Source: Dehalococcoidia bacterium
GTDB lineage: Bacteria > Chloroflexota > Dehalococcoidia > Tepidiformales > Tepidiformaceae
NCBI GenBank assembly: GCA_009841435.1
Contig: VXLW01000120.1
Coordinates: 18,155 to 82,154 of the forward strand
DNA length: 64,000 nucleotides
Direction of reading: 5' to 3'
Shown: positions 44,027-53,288 of the stretch, piece by piece
Layout: every line of letters begins with the position of its first letter
Position numbering within the stretch: position 1 is the first letter of the stretch
Made by a program: the position numbers and the translations under genes
Notes under the pieces: model-generated
Told to the model about the DNA's origin: nothing
What the model saw: the letters and a program-made list of their open reading frames with translations, nothing else
Database searches by the model: none

Positions 44027-44623
44027 TCAGTCATCGAGGGTACGACACACGTCAAGGAAATTCGTTAGCACCCGGGCAGTCGCTCCCCAGATGAGGTGCT
44101 CCCCCCAGCGGTAGGAGGGGAGGACGACCCGGCGGCCATCGATTTCTCGCACGTCGTCGACGAGGTTGGCAGGGTCGGTGAGGTGGTTGAGGGGCACCTC
44201 GAGGAGGGAGGCGACCTCCTCTGGGGCGAACTCGAAGGTGTAGGGCCACTCCCGCAACCAGCCGACGAAGGGGCGCAGGCGGAAATCGCTGCGCGTCCAG
44301 ATCTCGTCGAGCTCCCCCAGCAGGTCGACGTCCTCGGGGGCCACGCCGACCTCCTCGTGGGTCTCGCGCAGGGCGGTGAAGGCGGCGCTGCCGTCACCCT
44401 CGTCGCGGGCGCCGCCGGGAAAGCTGATCTCGCCCTTGTGATGTTCGACGAGGTGGGAGCGCTCCTGGAAGAGGAGGTGGATGCCGTCTTCGCGCTCGTA
44501 GAGGAGGAGCAGGGCGGCGGCAGGGGTCGCCTCGCGACGGTCGGTGCGGCCCGGCTCGTACGTGGCGAGTGCGGCGCGTAACTGCTCCCTGAGCGAGGCG
44601 GCGGTGCGGTTTTGGAGCGCCAT
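44027..44623 (-). CDS. NUDIX hydrolase (CoA pyrophosphatase-like)
   Basis: 198 residues. The NUDIX core is 'ISFPGGARDEGD' followed by 'ALRETHEEVGV'. The preceding 'LLFQERSHLVEHHKGEISFPGG' is characteristic of the CoA-diphosphatase (UPF0035) subgroup that splits CoA or acyl-CoA to phosphopantetheine. It sits between hisB and murE on the same strand. Confidence 0.87.
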   Translation of the reverse strand: MALQNRTAASLREQLRAALATYEPGRTDRREATPAAALLLLYEREDGIHLLFQERSHLVEHHKGEISFPGGARDEGDGSAAFTALRETHEEVGVAPEDVDLLGELDEIWTRSDFRLRPFVGWLREWPYTFEFAPEEVASLLEVPLNHLTDPANLVDDVREIDGRRVVLPSYRWGEHLIWGATARVLTNFLDVCRTLDD

Positions 44624-44695
44624 GCAATTGACTCGCGGGGCATGGTCAACGCGCCCGCTCAGGCTGTCAAACGACGTGAGCCGAACGCCAACGAG

Positions 44696-45289
44696 CTAGA
44701 GCGCGCCCTTGGTGGAGGGGAGGTCGCCGCCGCGGCGGGGGTCGACGCGGGTGGCGGCGTCGAGGGCGCGGGCGAGCGCCTTGAAGCAGGCCTCGGCTTT
44801 GTGGTGGTCGTTGGCGCCGGCGAGCGTGCGGACGTGCAGGTTCGCGCCGAGGGCAGCGGCAAACGATTCGATGAAGTGCGCAAGCAGGTCGGCGGGCAGC
44901 TCGCCCACGGTGCGGCCGAGGAGGCGCAGGTCGAGCTCGGCGTAGGGGCGGCCGCTGAGGTCGACGGCAGCGAAGGCGAGGGCTTCGTCGAGGGGCATGT
45001 GGGCCGAACCGGCACGCACAATCCCCGCCTTGTCGCCGAGGGCTTCGCGGAAGGCCTCGCCGAGCGCGATGGCGGTGTCCTCGACGGTGTGGTGGGCATC
45101 AACATGGAGGTCGCCCTCGGCCTTGATGGCAACATCGAAGACGCCGTGCTTGGCGATGTGGCTGAGCATGTGGTCGAAGAAGCCGAGGCCCGTGGCAATC
45201 TCGAACTGGCCCGTGCCGTCGAGGTCGACGGTGATGGCGATGGTCGTCTCGGCGGTCTGGCGGGTGACGGTGGCGGCGCGGTCACTCAT
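44696..45289 (-). CDS. hisB: Imidazoleglycerol-phosphate dehydratase
   Basis: 197 residues, the monofunctional dehydratase. It makes imidazole-acetol phosphate, the substrate of HisC. Metal-binding motifs 'GLGFFDHMLSHIAKHG', 'DAHHTVEDTAIALG' and 'NDHHKAEACFKALARAL' are complete. The start overlaps the hisC end by 8 nt. It ends the recognisable his genes in this window. Confidence 0.97.
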   Translation of the reverse strand: MSDRAATVTRQTAETTIAITVDLDGTGQFEIATGLGFFDHMLSHIAKHGVFDVAIKAEGDLHVDAHHTVEDTAIALGEAFREALGDKAGIVRAGSAHMPLDEALAFAAVDLSGRPYAELDLRLLGRTVGELPADLLAHFIESFAAALGANLHVRTLAGANDHHKAEACFKALARALDAATRVDPRRGGDLPSTKGAL

Positions 45290-46364
45290 CGGGGACGACC
45301 TCCTTGAGGGCTTCGATCAGGCGGTCGGTGTCCCGGGGGCGTCCGGCGCTGATGCGCAGCTTGTTCGCGAGATCGGGCCGGTCGTAGCGCCGCACGAGGA
45401 CGCCGCGCCGGCGGAGCGCGTCCGCGATCTCGCCGGAGTCGCCCACCTTCACGTCGAAGAGCACGAAATTGGCGTCGGAGGGCTGAGGGGCGAGCCAACC
45501 GAGGGCGCCCACCTCCCGGGAGAGACGGTCGCGCTCAGCGACGATGGCGCGCACGTTCGCGAGCAGCTCGTCGCGGTGGGCGAGCGCGGCGCGCGCGGCG
45601 GCGTCTCCGGCGGCGTTCACGTTGTAGGGCTGCTTGATGGCGAGCATCGGTTCCACAAGGTCAGCGTGCGCGACGGCGTAGCCAACGCGCAAGCCGGCGA
45701 GCCCCGCCCACTTGCTGAAGGTGCGCATGACGATGAGGTTGGGGTGTGCGTCGAGGAGGGGGACGGCGCTCGTGCCGGCGAACTCGGCGTAGGCCTCGTC
45801 GACGACGACGAGGGTGTCGAGGGCGCAGAGCGCCTCGACCTCCTCAAGGCCGGCGGCGTTGCCGGTGGGGTTGTTGGGCGAGGCGACGAAGACGACGCCG
45901 GCGCCATCCTCGACGGCTGCGCGGAGGCCGGGGAGGTCGAGCCCGTAGCCGGCGGTGCGGGGCACCTCGATGTGGCGGATGCCGGCTACGCCGCTGAGGA
46001 AGCTGTACATGCCGAAGGTCGGGGTGGCCGTGGCGGTGGCGTCGGGGAGGGCGAGGCGGAGGACGACATCGAGGAGGTCGTCGGAGCCGGACCCGGCGAC
46101 GACGTTCTCGGGGCGGACGTTGAGGTACGCGGCGATGTCGGAACGCAGGCCGGTCTGGTCGGGGTCAGGGTAGATGTGGAGGGGAGCGGCGGCGGCGGCC
46201 TCGCGGACGGCTTCGGGCGCGCCGTAGAGGTTCTCGTTGGCGTCGAGCTTGACGAGCTGGTCGACGGGCACCCCGATCTCCTCGGCAAGCACGTCGAGGG
46301 GCTGCACGGGCGCGTAGTGCGCGAGATCGTCAATGTCGTCCCGGAGGTAGCGGCGGAGGTCCAC
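45282..46364 (-). CDS. hisC: Histidinol-phosphate aminotransferase
   Basis: 360 residues, class II PLP aminotransferase. 'KLDANENLYGAPEAV', 'GSGSDDLLDVVLRL', 'SPNNPTGN', 'VVDEAYAEF' and PLP-lysine in 'RTFSKWAGLAGLRVGY' are present. It transaminates imidazole-acetol phosphate to histidinol phosphate. GTG start at 46364, 11 nt after hisD. No histidinol-phosphate phosphatase is adjacent. Confidence 0.96.
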   Translation of the reverse strand: MDLRRYLRDDIDDLAHYAPVQPLDVLAEEIGVPVDQLVKLDANENLYGAPEAVREAAAAAPLHIYPDPDQTGLRSDIAAYLNVRPENVVAGSGSDDLLDVVLRLALPDATATATPTFGMYSFLSGVAGIRHIEVPRTAGYGLDLPGLRAAVEDGAGVVFVASPNNPTGNAAGLEEVEALCALDTLVVVDEAYAEFAGTSAVPLLDAHPNLIVMRTFSKWAGLAGLRVGYAVAHADLVEPMLAIKQPYNVNAAGDAAARAALAHRDELLANVRAIVAERDRLSREVGALGWLAPQPSDANFVLFDVKVGDSGEIADALRRRGVLVRRYDRPDLANKLRISAGRPRDTDRLIEALKEVVPDE

Positions 46365-46375
46365 GGTGCGGCTCG

Positions 46376-47701
46376 CTAGCGGCCCTGGAGGCGGCGCTCG
46401 ACGGAGGCGGCGTGCCCGTCGAGGCCCTCGGCGCGGGCGATGACGCGGGCGGCCTCGGCGAGCTCCTCCACGTCCTCGGGCGGGATGTTCACAAGGCTGA
46501 CGGTCTTGAGGAAGTCGCTCACGCCGAGGGGCGAGCTCCAGCGGGCACTGCCGCCGGTGGGCATGGTGTGGCTCGGTCCGGCGGTGTAGTCGCCGACCGC
46601 CTCGGGAGAGCTTTCACCGAGGAAGAGCCCGCCCGCGTTCCGCACCTTCATGGCGTAGGCAGAGGCGTTCTCGACGATCAGGCAGAGGTGCTCGGGGGCG
46701 TACTCGTTGGCGAGCTCGATGGCGTGGTCGATGTCGTTCACGAGCACGCAGCCGCCGCGGGTCTCGATCGCCTCGTTCGCGATCTTGCTGCGGTCAAGGT
46801 CGCGCAACTGGCGGCGGATGGCCGCGCCGACCTGCTCGGCGAGGTGGTGCGAGGGCGTCAGCAGAATGGGGCTGGCAAGGCGGTCGTGCTCGGCCTGGGC
46901 GAGCAGGTCGGAGGCGACGAGCTCGGGGTCGGCGCTCTCGTCGGCGATGATCATGGTCTCGGTGGGGCCGTAGACGGCATCGATGCCGACTTCGCCGAAG
47001 ACCTGCTTCTTCGCGAGGGTGACGAAGAGGTTGCCGGGGCCGCAGATCTTGTCGACCTTCGGGATGGTCTCGGTGCCGAAGGCGAAGGCGGCGATGGCCT
47101 GGGCGCCACCGGCCTTGAAGACGCCGTCGACGCCCGCGATCTCGGCCGCCACGAGCTTGACGGGCGGGACGGAGCCGTCGGGCAGGACGGGACTGCCGAG
47201 GTAGACCTCGTCGACGCCGGCAATGCGCGCGGGGATGGCGCACATGAGCACCGTGCTGGGCAGGGGCGCGGCGCTGCCGGGCACGTAGATGGCGGCGCGC
47301 TCGATTGCGCGCGTCAGCTGCCCGAGGCCGTTCAGCTGGAAGTCGACGAAGGCGCCCCGGAGCTGCTGCTCGTGGTAGGAGCGGATGCGTCCGGCGGCGA
47401 AGTTGAGCGCCTCGACGACCTCGGGCGCAACCTGATCGTGTGCGGCGCGCATCTCCTCGTCGGAGACGCGCAGATCCTCGACCTGGGCGCCGTCGATGCG
47501 GCCGTTGTAGTAGCGGACGGCGTTGTCGCCGTCCTCGCGGACGTCGCGGAGGATGCGACGGACGACCTCGTCGGGGTCGAGCTCCTTGCCGAACGTGCGG
47601 AAGGTCGTCTCGCGCACTTCGAGCGGCATTTCGCCCGTGCCGAGGGGGGCGCGGGCGAGGAGCGTACGGCGGCCTTCCTCGGCGTTCCGGACTATCCGCA
47701 T
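46376..47701 (-). CDS. hisD: Histidinol dehydrogenase
   Basis: 441 residues. Oxidises histidinol to histidine in two NAD-dependent steps. 'IYVPGSAAPLPSTVLM', 'DKICGPGNLFVTLAKKQVFGEVGID', 'GPTETMIIAD', 'YTAGPSHTMPTGG' (zinc/catalytic His) and 'EYAPEHL' are complete. The start overlaps the preceding phospholipase-like gene by 10 nt. Confidence 0.97.
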   Translation of the reverse strand: MRIVRNAEEGRRTLLARAPLGTGEMPLEVRETTFRTFGKELDPDEVVRRILRDVREDGDNAVRYYNGRIDGAQVEDLRVSDEEMRAAHDQVAPEVVEALNFAAGRIRSYHEQQLRGAFVDFQLNGLGQLTRAIERAAIYVPGSAAPLPSTVLMCAIPARIAGVDEVYLGSPVLPDGSVPPVKLVAAEIAGVDGVFKAGGAQAIAAFAFGTETIPKVDKICGPGNLFVTLAKKQVFGEVGIDAVYGPTETMIIADESADPELVASDLLAQAEHDRLASPILLTPSHHLAEQVGAAIRRQLRDLDRSKIANEAIETRGGCVLVNDIDHAIELANEYAPEHLCLIVENASAYAMKVRNAGGLFLGESSPEAVGDYTAGPSHTMPTGGSARWSSPLGVSDFLKTVSLVNIPPEDVEELAEAARVIARAEGLDGHAASVERRLQGR

Positions 47702-48450
47702 TCGAGGTACCTCGCGACGGCAGCGGCGGCGGCTTCGGTGGAGCGCTCGATGAAGGCATCGACCTCCGCGCTCGTCACGTGGCCGATTGTCTCACCGAGC
47801 AGGTCGGGGAGCGAATCGAGGAAGCCGGTTAGCTCCCCCTCGGAGTCGTCGACGCCGCTGCGGCGGAGATGGTTCTCGATCATGCCGCGGGCGCGATCCC
47901 AGTCCATGCCGCGGGCGGCGATGTCGCAGGCGACCTGCCTCCAGCGTTCGAGCGTCTCAGCATCGACGAAGCCGGCGTCGATAGTGTCGATGGTGCAAGC
48001 GAGGGCGTCGCAGATGTCGGCGCGGAGCTCGGTGTCACCGTGGGCGCGCTCGAGGTCGAACTGGAGGAGGCGATCCATGACGTTGGCGCGCAGGGGGCCG
48101 CCCATCTCGTCGTGTGGGTAGAAGAAGCGGCGGTAGATGCTCGTTATGTACTGTTCGTCGAGCACGAGGTGGGTGAGGTAACCGGAGACGAAGGCGCGGG
48201 TCTCCTCGTTGAGGCGGGCAGGGTCGGCGAGGCGGCCGTGCGCCTCGAAGAAGCCGGCGACGGAGTCCTGGTGTTCGAACACGGACAGGTCGAAGAAGTG
48301 GGTCGTGCGGCGGTCGGCACGGGTAAGGATGCGGATGTCGGGGGCGGTGGCTCCCAGCAGGTAGTGCCCGGATTCGGGGGAGAGGGCGTCATCGGGGAGG
48401 GTCTCGCCGAGCCTCCGGGCGAGGATCATGTGGAGGGTGATGGGCGGCAT
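47692..48450 (-). CDS. Zinc-dependent phospholipase C-like protein in the his operon
   Basis: 252 residues. Resembles the zinc-dependent phospholipase C / S1-P1 nuclease fold: 'PPITLHMILARRLG', 'YLLGATAPDIRILTRADRRTTHFFD', 'FVSGYLTHLVLDEQYI', where the His/Asp residues are spaced as in that family. Function unknown; not a known histidine enzyme. Its start overlaps the hisG stop by one base and its end overlaps hisD by 10 nt, so it is firmly inside the operon. Confidence 0.75.
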   Translation of the reverse strand: MPPITLHMILARRLGETLPDDALSPESGHYLLGATAPDIRILTRADRRTTHFFDLSVFEHQDSVAGFFEAHGRLADPARLNEETRAFVSGYLTHLVLDEQYITSIYRRFFYPHDEMGGPLRANVMDRLLQFDLERAHGDTELRADICDALACTIDTIDAGFVDAETLERWRQVACDIAARGMDWDRARGMIENHLRRSGVDDSEGELTGFLDSLPDLLGETIGHVTSAEVDAFIERSTEAAAAAVARYLECG

Positions 48451-49916
48451 CAGGCGCCCCCCTGGGCCCCCTGCGCGACCGCTTCGGCCTCCCCGGCAGC
48501 AGCCGCGCGAACGCCTTCGCGGAGCCGGTCGAGGAGCATGTCGAGCAGGTCACGGCGCGAGGTCCGCGGGTTCGTGGCGGCGATGACGCAGTTCGTGGAA
48601 TCGAGGAAGGGGTCGAGCATGCGGAGGTTGTTGACGCGCAGGCTGGTGCCGGTCTCGGTGCCCTCGACGAGGATGTCGGCGTCCTCGGGGACGAAGGCCT
48701 CGCTGGCGCCGGCGATGGGGATGATGGCGGTGTGGGGGAGGCGAAGCTCGCGCGCCCACTCCTCGGCGAGACCGGGGAACTCGCTGGCGATACGCACGGG
48801 GCGGCCGAGGCGCGACCAGATCGCGAGCGCTTCCTGCGTGGTCTCGGCGGGGAAGTCGTTGTGGACGACGGGGCCGATGCGGTAGCGGCTGCGGCGCAGG
48901 TCGAGCGCCATTTCGACGGGGGAGGCGGGGAAGAAGGCGAGGTGTTCGCGCAGGCGGTCGACCCCGCTGACGGCGATGTCGAACGCGCCCATCGCGACGA
49001 GGGCGGGCATGTCCTGGGGCCGCACCACCTTCACCTCGATCCCCTCGATGGGAGAGGTGGGGCGGCGAACGAAGTCGCGTTCGCCGTAGCCGGCGAAGGC
49101 GAGGCCAGCATCGGCGAGGGCGGCGAAGGTGTGGCGCTGGGCGTGGCCGTCGGGAAGGGCGAGGCGAAGCACACTCGTATCCCGCTGGACGCGGCCGAGG
49201 GGGACGTCGCTCGCACGATCGGGCAGGGTCAGGGCGGCCTCGCTGGGGACGAACGCCGGCGTGAGCGGCTCGACGATGGCGCTGCAGTCGCGGGTGCGGA
49301 GGGAGTCGGCGTTCGCTACGACGGCGACGCCACCGTGGAAGAGGCGGTGCAGGGGTACGAGGCTGAGCGCCTCGACGCCTGCAGCATCGGGCGCGGCGAC
49401 GACAGCAAGGTCGGCATCCTCGGGCGGGTAGGCCTCGACCGAGCCGTAGAGGTCGAGGAGGGTGTAGCGGGGAAGGCGGAGGCGGGCGGCAAGGAGGTCG
49501 GTGACGTTGGGGAGCTCCGTCGCGAGGCGGACACCGTCGAGGGAACGGGGGTCAGGGACCTCGCCGGGGGCAAGCCCGGCGGCCGGGGAGGCGCATAGCC
49601 AGACCTCGGTGGCGGGCCCCGGGAGGGCGCCTACGCGCACGACCTGCTGGCCGGGGAAGCGCGCCTGCAGTTCGGCCACCCAGACATCGCTGCAGATACC
49701 GAGGTCGTAGTTGCCGAGGGCGACCTGGATAGGGATGTCGCGTTCGCGGAAGACGCGGAAGCGGAAGCCGCGGTCGTTGACCTCGGAACGCAGAAGGCGG
49801 GAGCCGGCCTCGTAGCCGGCCAGGGCGAGACCATGCGAGGCAAGCAGATCACCCACGGGCTCGCGCAGCGAACCGGTCGGCACGGCGAGGCCGAGCGGGG
49901 CTCCGGGGCTGCTCAT
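48450..49916 (-). CDS. hisG: Tandem-duplicated ATP phosphoribosyltransferase (HisG-HisG fusion)
   Basis: 488 residues, over twice the ~210 of short-form HisG. Two homologous halves: residues 5-240 ('LGLAVPTGSLREPVGDLLASHGL', 'RERDIPIQVALGNYDLGICS') and 250-470 ('LRLALPDGHAQRHTFAALADAGL', 'RPQDMPALVAMGAFDIAVSG'). Only the second half has the PRPP-binding loop (EGTETGTSL, about 418-426); the matching place in the first half lacks ETGxTL. The first step of histidine synthesis, and the point of feedback control, is thus probably catalysed by the C-terminal copy. It is co-translated with hisZ upstream (ATGA). Confidence 0.88.
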   Translation of the reverse strand: MSSPGAPLGLAVPTGSLREPVGDLLASHGLALAGYEAGSRLLRSEVNDRGFRFRVFRERDIPIQVALGNYDLGICSDVWVAELQARFPGQQVVRVGALPGPATEVWLCASPAAGLAPGEVPDPRSLDGVRLATELPNVTDLLAARLRLPRYTLLDLYGSVEAYPPEDADLAVVAAPDAAGVEALSLVPLHRLFHGGVAVVANADSLRTRDCSAIVEPLTPAFVPSEAALTLPDRASDVPLGRVQRDTSVLRLALPDGHAQRHTFAALADAGLAFAGYGERDFVRRPTSPIEGIEVKVVRPQDMPALVAMGAFDIAVSGVDRLREHLAFFPASPVEMALDLRRSRYRIGPVVHNDFPAETTQEALAIWSRLGRPVRIASEFPGLAEEWARELRLPHTAIIPIAGASEAFVPEDADILVEGTETGTSLRVNNLRMLDPFLDSTNCVIAATNPRTSRRDLLDMLLDRLREGVRAAAAGEAEAVAQGAQGGA

Positions 49917-51130
49917 TTGTGCTGCAGCACGAACTGCACCACCTCGTCGAGGGTGGCGCGGTCGAGGGAGGAGTCGGACGACGAGGCGGAGATGCCCTCG
50001 GGTCCGACGATGAGGCGGATAGAGGCGTCACGGGCGTCGCCGAGGGCGGCGGAGATGCCGTGGCGGTGCAGGGAGCTGGCCAGGCGGAGGGCGCCCGCGA
50101 GGCCGGCCGCGCGCTCGGCGACGATGGCCACGGAGGCGCCGCGCGAGGGCGCGTCGGCGAAGTGCCCCGAGAGCCGGTCGGCGTCGAGGGCGAAGCCGCA
50201 GGCGCTCTCGGGGGCGCCCGGACCGGCGGGCTGGTAGCGGCCGCCGCGTCCCCAGGCCCCTCCCTCGCCACGCAGCTCCCAGGTGACGCCCGAGTAGTAG
50301 TCAAAGTCGAAGGGCAGGGTGAAGTCGATGGCGACGGCGCGGCCCGTCGCGACGAGCGCGGCGGCGACCTCTCGCAGCTCCTCCAGGGGGGCGGCGGCGC
50401 TGGGGAGGCCGGTACGCGCCAGCGCGATCAGATTGTCGACGAGGGCGAGCTCGCCCGAGCCGCCAAGCGCCGCCTGGACGAAGGCCAGTGCGGCAGGGTC
50501 GCCGGTAAACGCGTCCTGTACGGCCGCGAGCCCGTTCCCGGCGACATCATCGAGAAGGGCGCGGCGGGCGAGCACATCGGTGAGGCCGGCAGCATCGACG
50601 GCGGCGCGGGCAACGCCGGCGTGCGTGAGGCGGAGGTCGACCGGCAGGGAGAGCGCCGCGAACGTGTCGGCGGCGACGGCGAGCACTTCGAGGTCGCCGA
50701 CGACGGGCGGGGCGCCCAGATACTCGAGGCCGCACTGCCAGTCCTCGCCCTCGGCTCCGCGAAAGACGCTCTGGACGTAGAGGAGGCGCGCGGGGGGCTC
50801 GATGCCGGCGTCGGCAGCGGCGCGGGCGACGGGGATGGTCGAGTCGTAGCGGAGCATGACGCGTTCGCCGCTCCAGCCGTCCCAGTCGAGGAACGTGTAG
50901 GCGCCCGCGAGCATCTCCGGCGAGAGGGCGCCAGCGGAGGTGAAGAGGCTGTAGCTCTCGACCGTCGGTGTGCGAATCTCCTCGTAGCCCCAGTGTCGGG
51001 AGACCTCGCGGAACGCGTCCTCGAGGTGGCGGAAGGCGCGCATCTGCTCGGGGAGCAGATCACGCATGCCGCGGGCACGCGGGACGGGGACCGCGGAGGG
51101 GGTCGCAACAGGGGTTACCTGGTCGGGCAT
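49913..51130 (-). CDS. hisZ: ATP phosphoribosyltransferase regulatory subunit
   Basis: 405 residues, a HisRS-like paralogue without aminoacylation function. Class II synthetase motifs 'RGMRDLLPEQMRAFRHLEDAFREV' and 'GYEEIRTPTVESYSLF', 'LRYDSTIPVARAAA', 'FDFDYYSGVTWEL' (HisA-like loop) are seen, but there is no tRNA-binding anticodon domain of normal type. HisZ is needed by short HisG for activity and histidine inhibition. Start ATG 51130, first gene of the operon. Confidence 0.93.
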   Translation of the reverse strand: MPDQVTPVATPSAVPVPRARGMRDLLPEQMRAFRHLEDAFREVSRHWGYEEIRTPTVESYSLFTSAGALSPEMLAGAYTFLDWDGWSGERVMLRYDSTIPVARAAADAGIEPPARLLYVQSVFRGAEGEDWQCGLEYLGAPPVVGDLEVLAVAADTFAALSLPVDLRLTHAGVARAAVDAAGLTDVLARRALLDDVAGNGLAAVQDAFTGDPAALAFVQAALGGSGELALVDNLIALARTGLPSAAAPLEELREVAAALVATGRAVAIDFTLPFDFDYYSGVTWELRGEGGAWGRGGRYQPAGPGAPESACGFALDADRLSGHFADAPSRGASVAIVAERAAGLAGALRLASSLHRHGISAALGDARDASIRLIVGPEGISASSSDSSLDRATLDEVVQFVLQHK

Positions 51131-51190
51131 GGCTACTCGCCAGTGTAGCGGGTTCGCACGTAGCCGCCGCCACGGGAGGCAGCCACAGAG

Positions 51191-51218
51191 AAGGCCCCGG
51201 GGACTTCCCCGGGGCCTT
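51191..51218 (-). terminator. Terminator after the ABC substrate-binding protein gene
   Basis: Perfect inverted repeat AAGGCCCCGGGG / CCCCGGGGCCTT with a 4-nt loop, 34 nt after the minus-strand gene's stop; on the minus strand it is followed by the pyrimidine-rich CTCTGT. It separates the transporter from the his operon. Confidence 0.75.
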
Positions 51219-51251
51219 CGGTCGGTTCCGGTGCCACCGGCGGGAGCCGCT

Positions 51252-53171
51252 CTAGGCGTCATCCAGCCAGGCCGCCTCGCGGCGTGGCGTGTTGTTGCCC
51301 GAGTAGCCGTTGAACCAGTCGTCCTTGCCGTAGTCGCGCAGGCGCGAGCTGACGGCGAGGTAGGACTCGGCGGCCATCGGCATGGTGAAGATGCCCCAGG
51401 CGCGATCGAGGATCCAGCGCTGCAGGTCGGTGATGATCTGCACGCGGGTCTCGTGGTCCAGCTCCTGGGTCTGCGCGAGCATTTGCTCGCCCACATGCGC
51501 GGAGCCTTCGGCGATCTCGGGGTGCGGCGAGTCGGTTCGGAAGTTGAAGGCGACACTGCCGTACTGCTGGGGATCGAACCACGAGAGGTAGGACGCATCG
51601 GGGGCGCCGTCGGTACCGCCGCCAACACCGGTGCCGCTCTGGAGCAGGCCCCAGGGCTTCACGTCGTCGGTGTTGTCGTTGGCGGCGCTCACCCAGGTCT
51701 GGATGTCCGCGCTGGACACCTCGAAGGTGGTGCCGAGCACCTCCGTGAGGTTGGTGGCGGCGAACTCGGCGATGGCGAGGTACGCCGGCCCCTGGATGGT
51801 GTGGATGTCGACGTACTCGTAGATGGAGTCGTACTTGGCCTGGTCCTCACCGCGGGAGGCAGCGTCGCTCTTGGCGGCCTCCCAGAGGGCCCGGGCCTCG
51901 TCGGGGTCGTAATTGTAGTAGCCGGCCAGGTCCTCCTGGGTGAGGCGCTGGAAGCGGGCGTTGATGATGGTGAGGGGCGCCTGCAACCTTGCGTTGCCGG
52001 CGTGGATGCTGTTGATGAAGGCCTGGTAGTTGAACGCGTTGCGGATTGCCTTCCGTGCGCGCTCGTCGCGCCACTTGCCGCCGTCGAAGCCGAGAACGGC
52101 CCAGCCGCCGGCGGGCGCGCCCTCGACCGCCACGTTCGGGTTGCCCTCCAGCCCCTCCGCCTCGAGGGCGTCGATGGAGCCGTAGGCGTCAAGGTCGCCG
52201 CTCTCGAGGAGGGACCGCGCCGTCACGTTGTCGGCGACGATGCGGACGTCGTACTCGTCGATGTAGGGCCCATCCTCGACGAAGCCGTCATCGGGGTTGG
52301 GATGGGCGTAGTAGTCCGGGTTGCGGACGAGGTGGGTTCCCTCGGCGCTGCGCTCGGAGAGGATGAACGGCCCGGCGGCCATGCCGCGCACGTGCTCCTG
52401 GCCCGTCTGGTCGGGCTGGGCCAGCACCAGCTTCTTGTTGATCATGCCGAAGTACTGGCGGGAACGATGGAGCAGGGCGTCGGCGCGAGGCCCGGTCCAG
52501 TTCTCCTGCACGTGCGTGGCGTCGACCGGCACGACGCTGTCGAAGTAGTTGTAGATGCTGGCGGGCACGTGGGTGGCGCCCAGCGAGGCGAGCAGCTCGG
52601 GGGGCCGCTCGATGGTAAAGGCGACATCCTCGGAGGTGACGGGGTCGCCGTTGTGGAACTGCATTCCCTCGCGCAGGCTCCAGACGAGCGTGGTGTCGTC
52701 GACCTGCTCGTAGCCGACGACGCCGTCGAGCGAGAAGGTGCCCTTGCTGACCTGGAAGTCGAGCAGGTGGTTGTAGACCTGGTAGACAACCTCCTGGTTG
52801 TCGGTGTGGAAGACAGCGGGGTCCATGCCCATGTCTTCCGTCCGCTTCCAGGAGCGGTACGTGCCACCGCGCTTCGGGCCTCCCGCAGGCGCTTCCTCTG
52901 CTGCAGCGGCGGCCTGCGTGGCTTCAGCCTCGTCGGCGTCGGCAGCAGCGTCGTCCTCATCGGCGGCGGCCTGTGTCGCGGCGGCGGCCTGCGTTGCGGC
53001 AGCCTGCGTGGCAGCCGGGGCCGCAGCGTCGTCGTCGTCATCGTCGTCGTCGCCGCAGCCGGCGAGGATTGCCGCCGACCCGGCAGCGGCTACGCCGGTC
53101 CTCGCCAGGAAACGGCGGCGGCTGAGCTTTCGCCCACGCAGGCGAAGCCAGTAGTTGTCTCGATCGCGCAT
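51252..53171 (-). CDS. ABC transporter substrate-binding lipoprotein (family 5)
   Basis: 639 residues. An N-terminal twin-arginine motif (SRRRFLA) and lipobox ('ILAGCG') suggest export by Tat and lipid anchoring. A low-complexity linker follows: eight Asp, then ATQAAA-type repeats. The solute-binding domain is family 5 ('LVWSLREGMQFHNGDPVTSEDVAFTIE'), which binds peptides, nickel or other solutes. It lies downstream of two permease genes and has its own promoter, so it may be made in excess. Substrate unknown. Confidence 0.93.
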   Translation of the reverse strand: MRDRDNYWLRLRGRKLSRRRFLARTGVAAAGSAAILAGCGDDDDDDDDAAAPAATQAAATQAAAATQAAADEDDAAADADEAEATQAAAAAEEAPAGGPKRGGTYRSWKRTEDMGMDPAVFHTDNQEVVYQVYNHLLDFQVSKGTFSLDGVVGYEQVDDTTLVWSLREGMQFHNGDPVTSEDVAFTIERPPELLASLGATHVPASIYNYFDSVVPVDATHVQENWTGPRADALLHRSRQYFGMINKKLVLAQPDQTGQEHVRGMAAGPFILSERSAEGTHLVRNPDYYAHPNPDDGFVEDGPYIDEYDVRIVADNVTARSLLESGDLDAYGSIDALEAEGLEGNPNVAVEGAPAGGWAVLGFDGGKWRDERARKAIRNAFNYQAFINSIHAGNARLQAPLTIINARFQRLTQEDLAGYYNYDPDEARALWEAAKSDAASRGEDQAKYDSIYEYVDIHTIQGPAYLAIAEFAATNLTEVLGTTFEVSSADIQTWVSAANDNTDDVKPWGLLQSGTGVGGGTDGAPDASYLSWFDPQQYGSVAFNFRTDSPHPEIAEGSAHVGEQMLAQTQELDHETRVQIITDLQRWILDRAWGIFTMPMAAESYLAVSSRLRDYGKDDWFNGYSGNNTPRREAAWLDDA

Positions 53172-53233
53172 CTCAATGCCCTCCCCGCTCCCGATAGTTT
53201 GCCGGAGCGTTCAGCAGATGCTGTGGCGCGCAC

Positions 53234-53263
53234 ACAATAAGCCCTGCGGGGATCGCGTTTCAA
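53234..53263 (-). promoter_or_regulatory. Promoter for the substrate-binding protein gene
   Basis: Minus-strand TTGAAA (53258-53263), an 18-nt spacer and TATTGT (53234-53239), in the 117-nt gap between the permease stop and the lipoprotein start; GGGGAGGG precedes ATG 53171. Confidence 0.45.
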
Positions 53264-53288
53264 CGGGGTTCATCGGGGAAGTGCGGGG

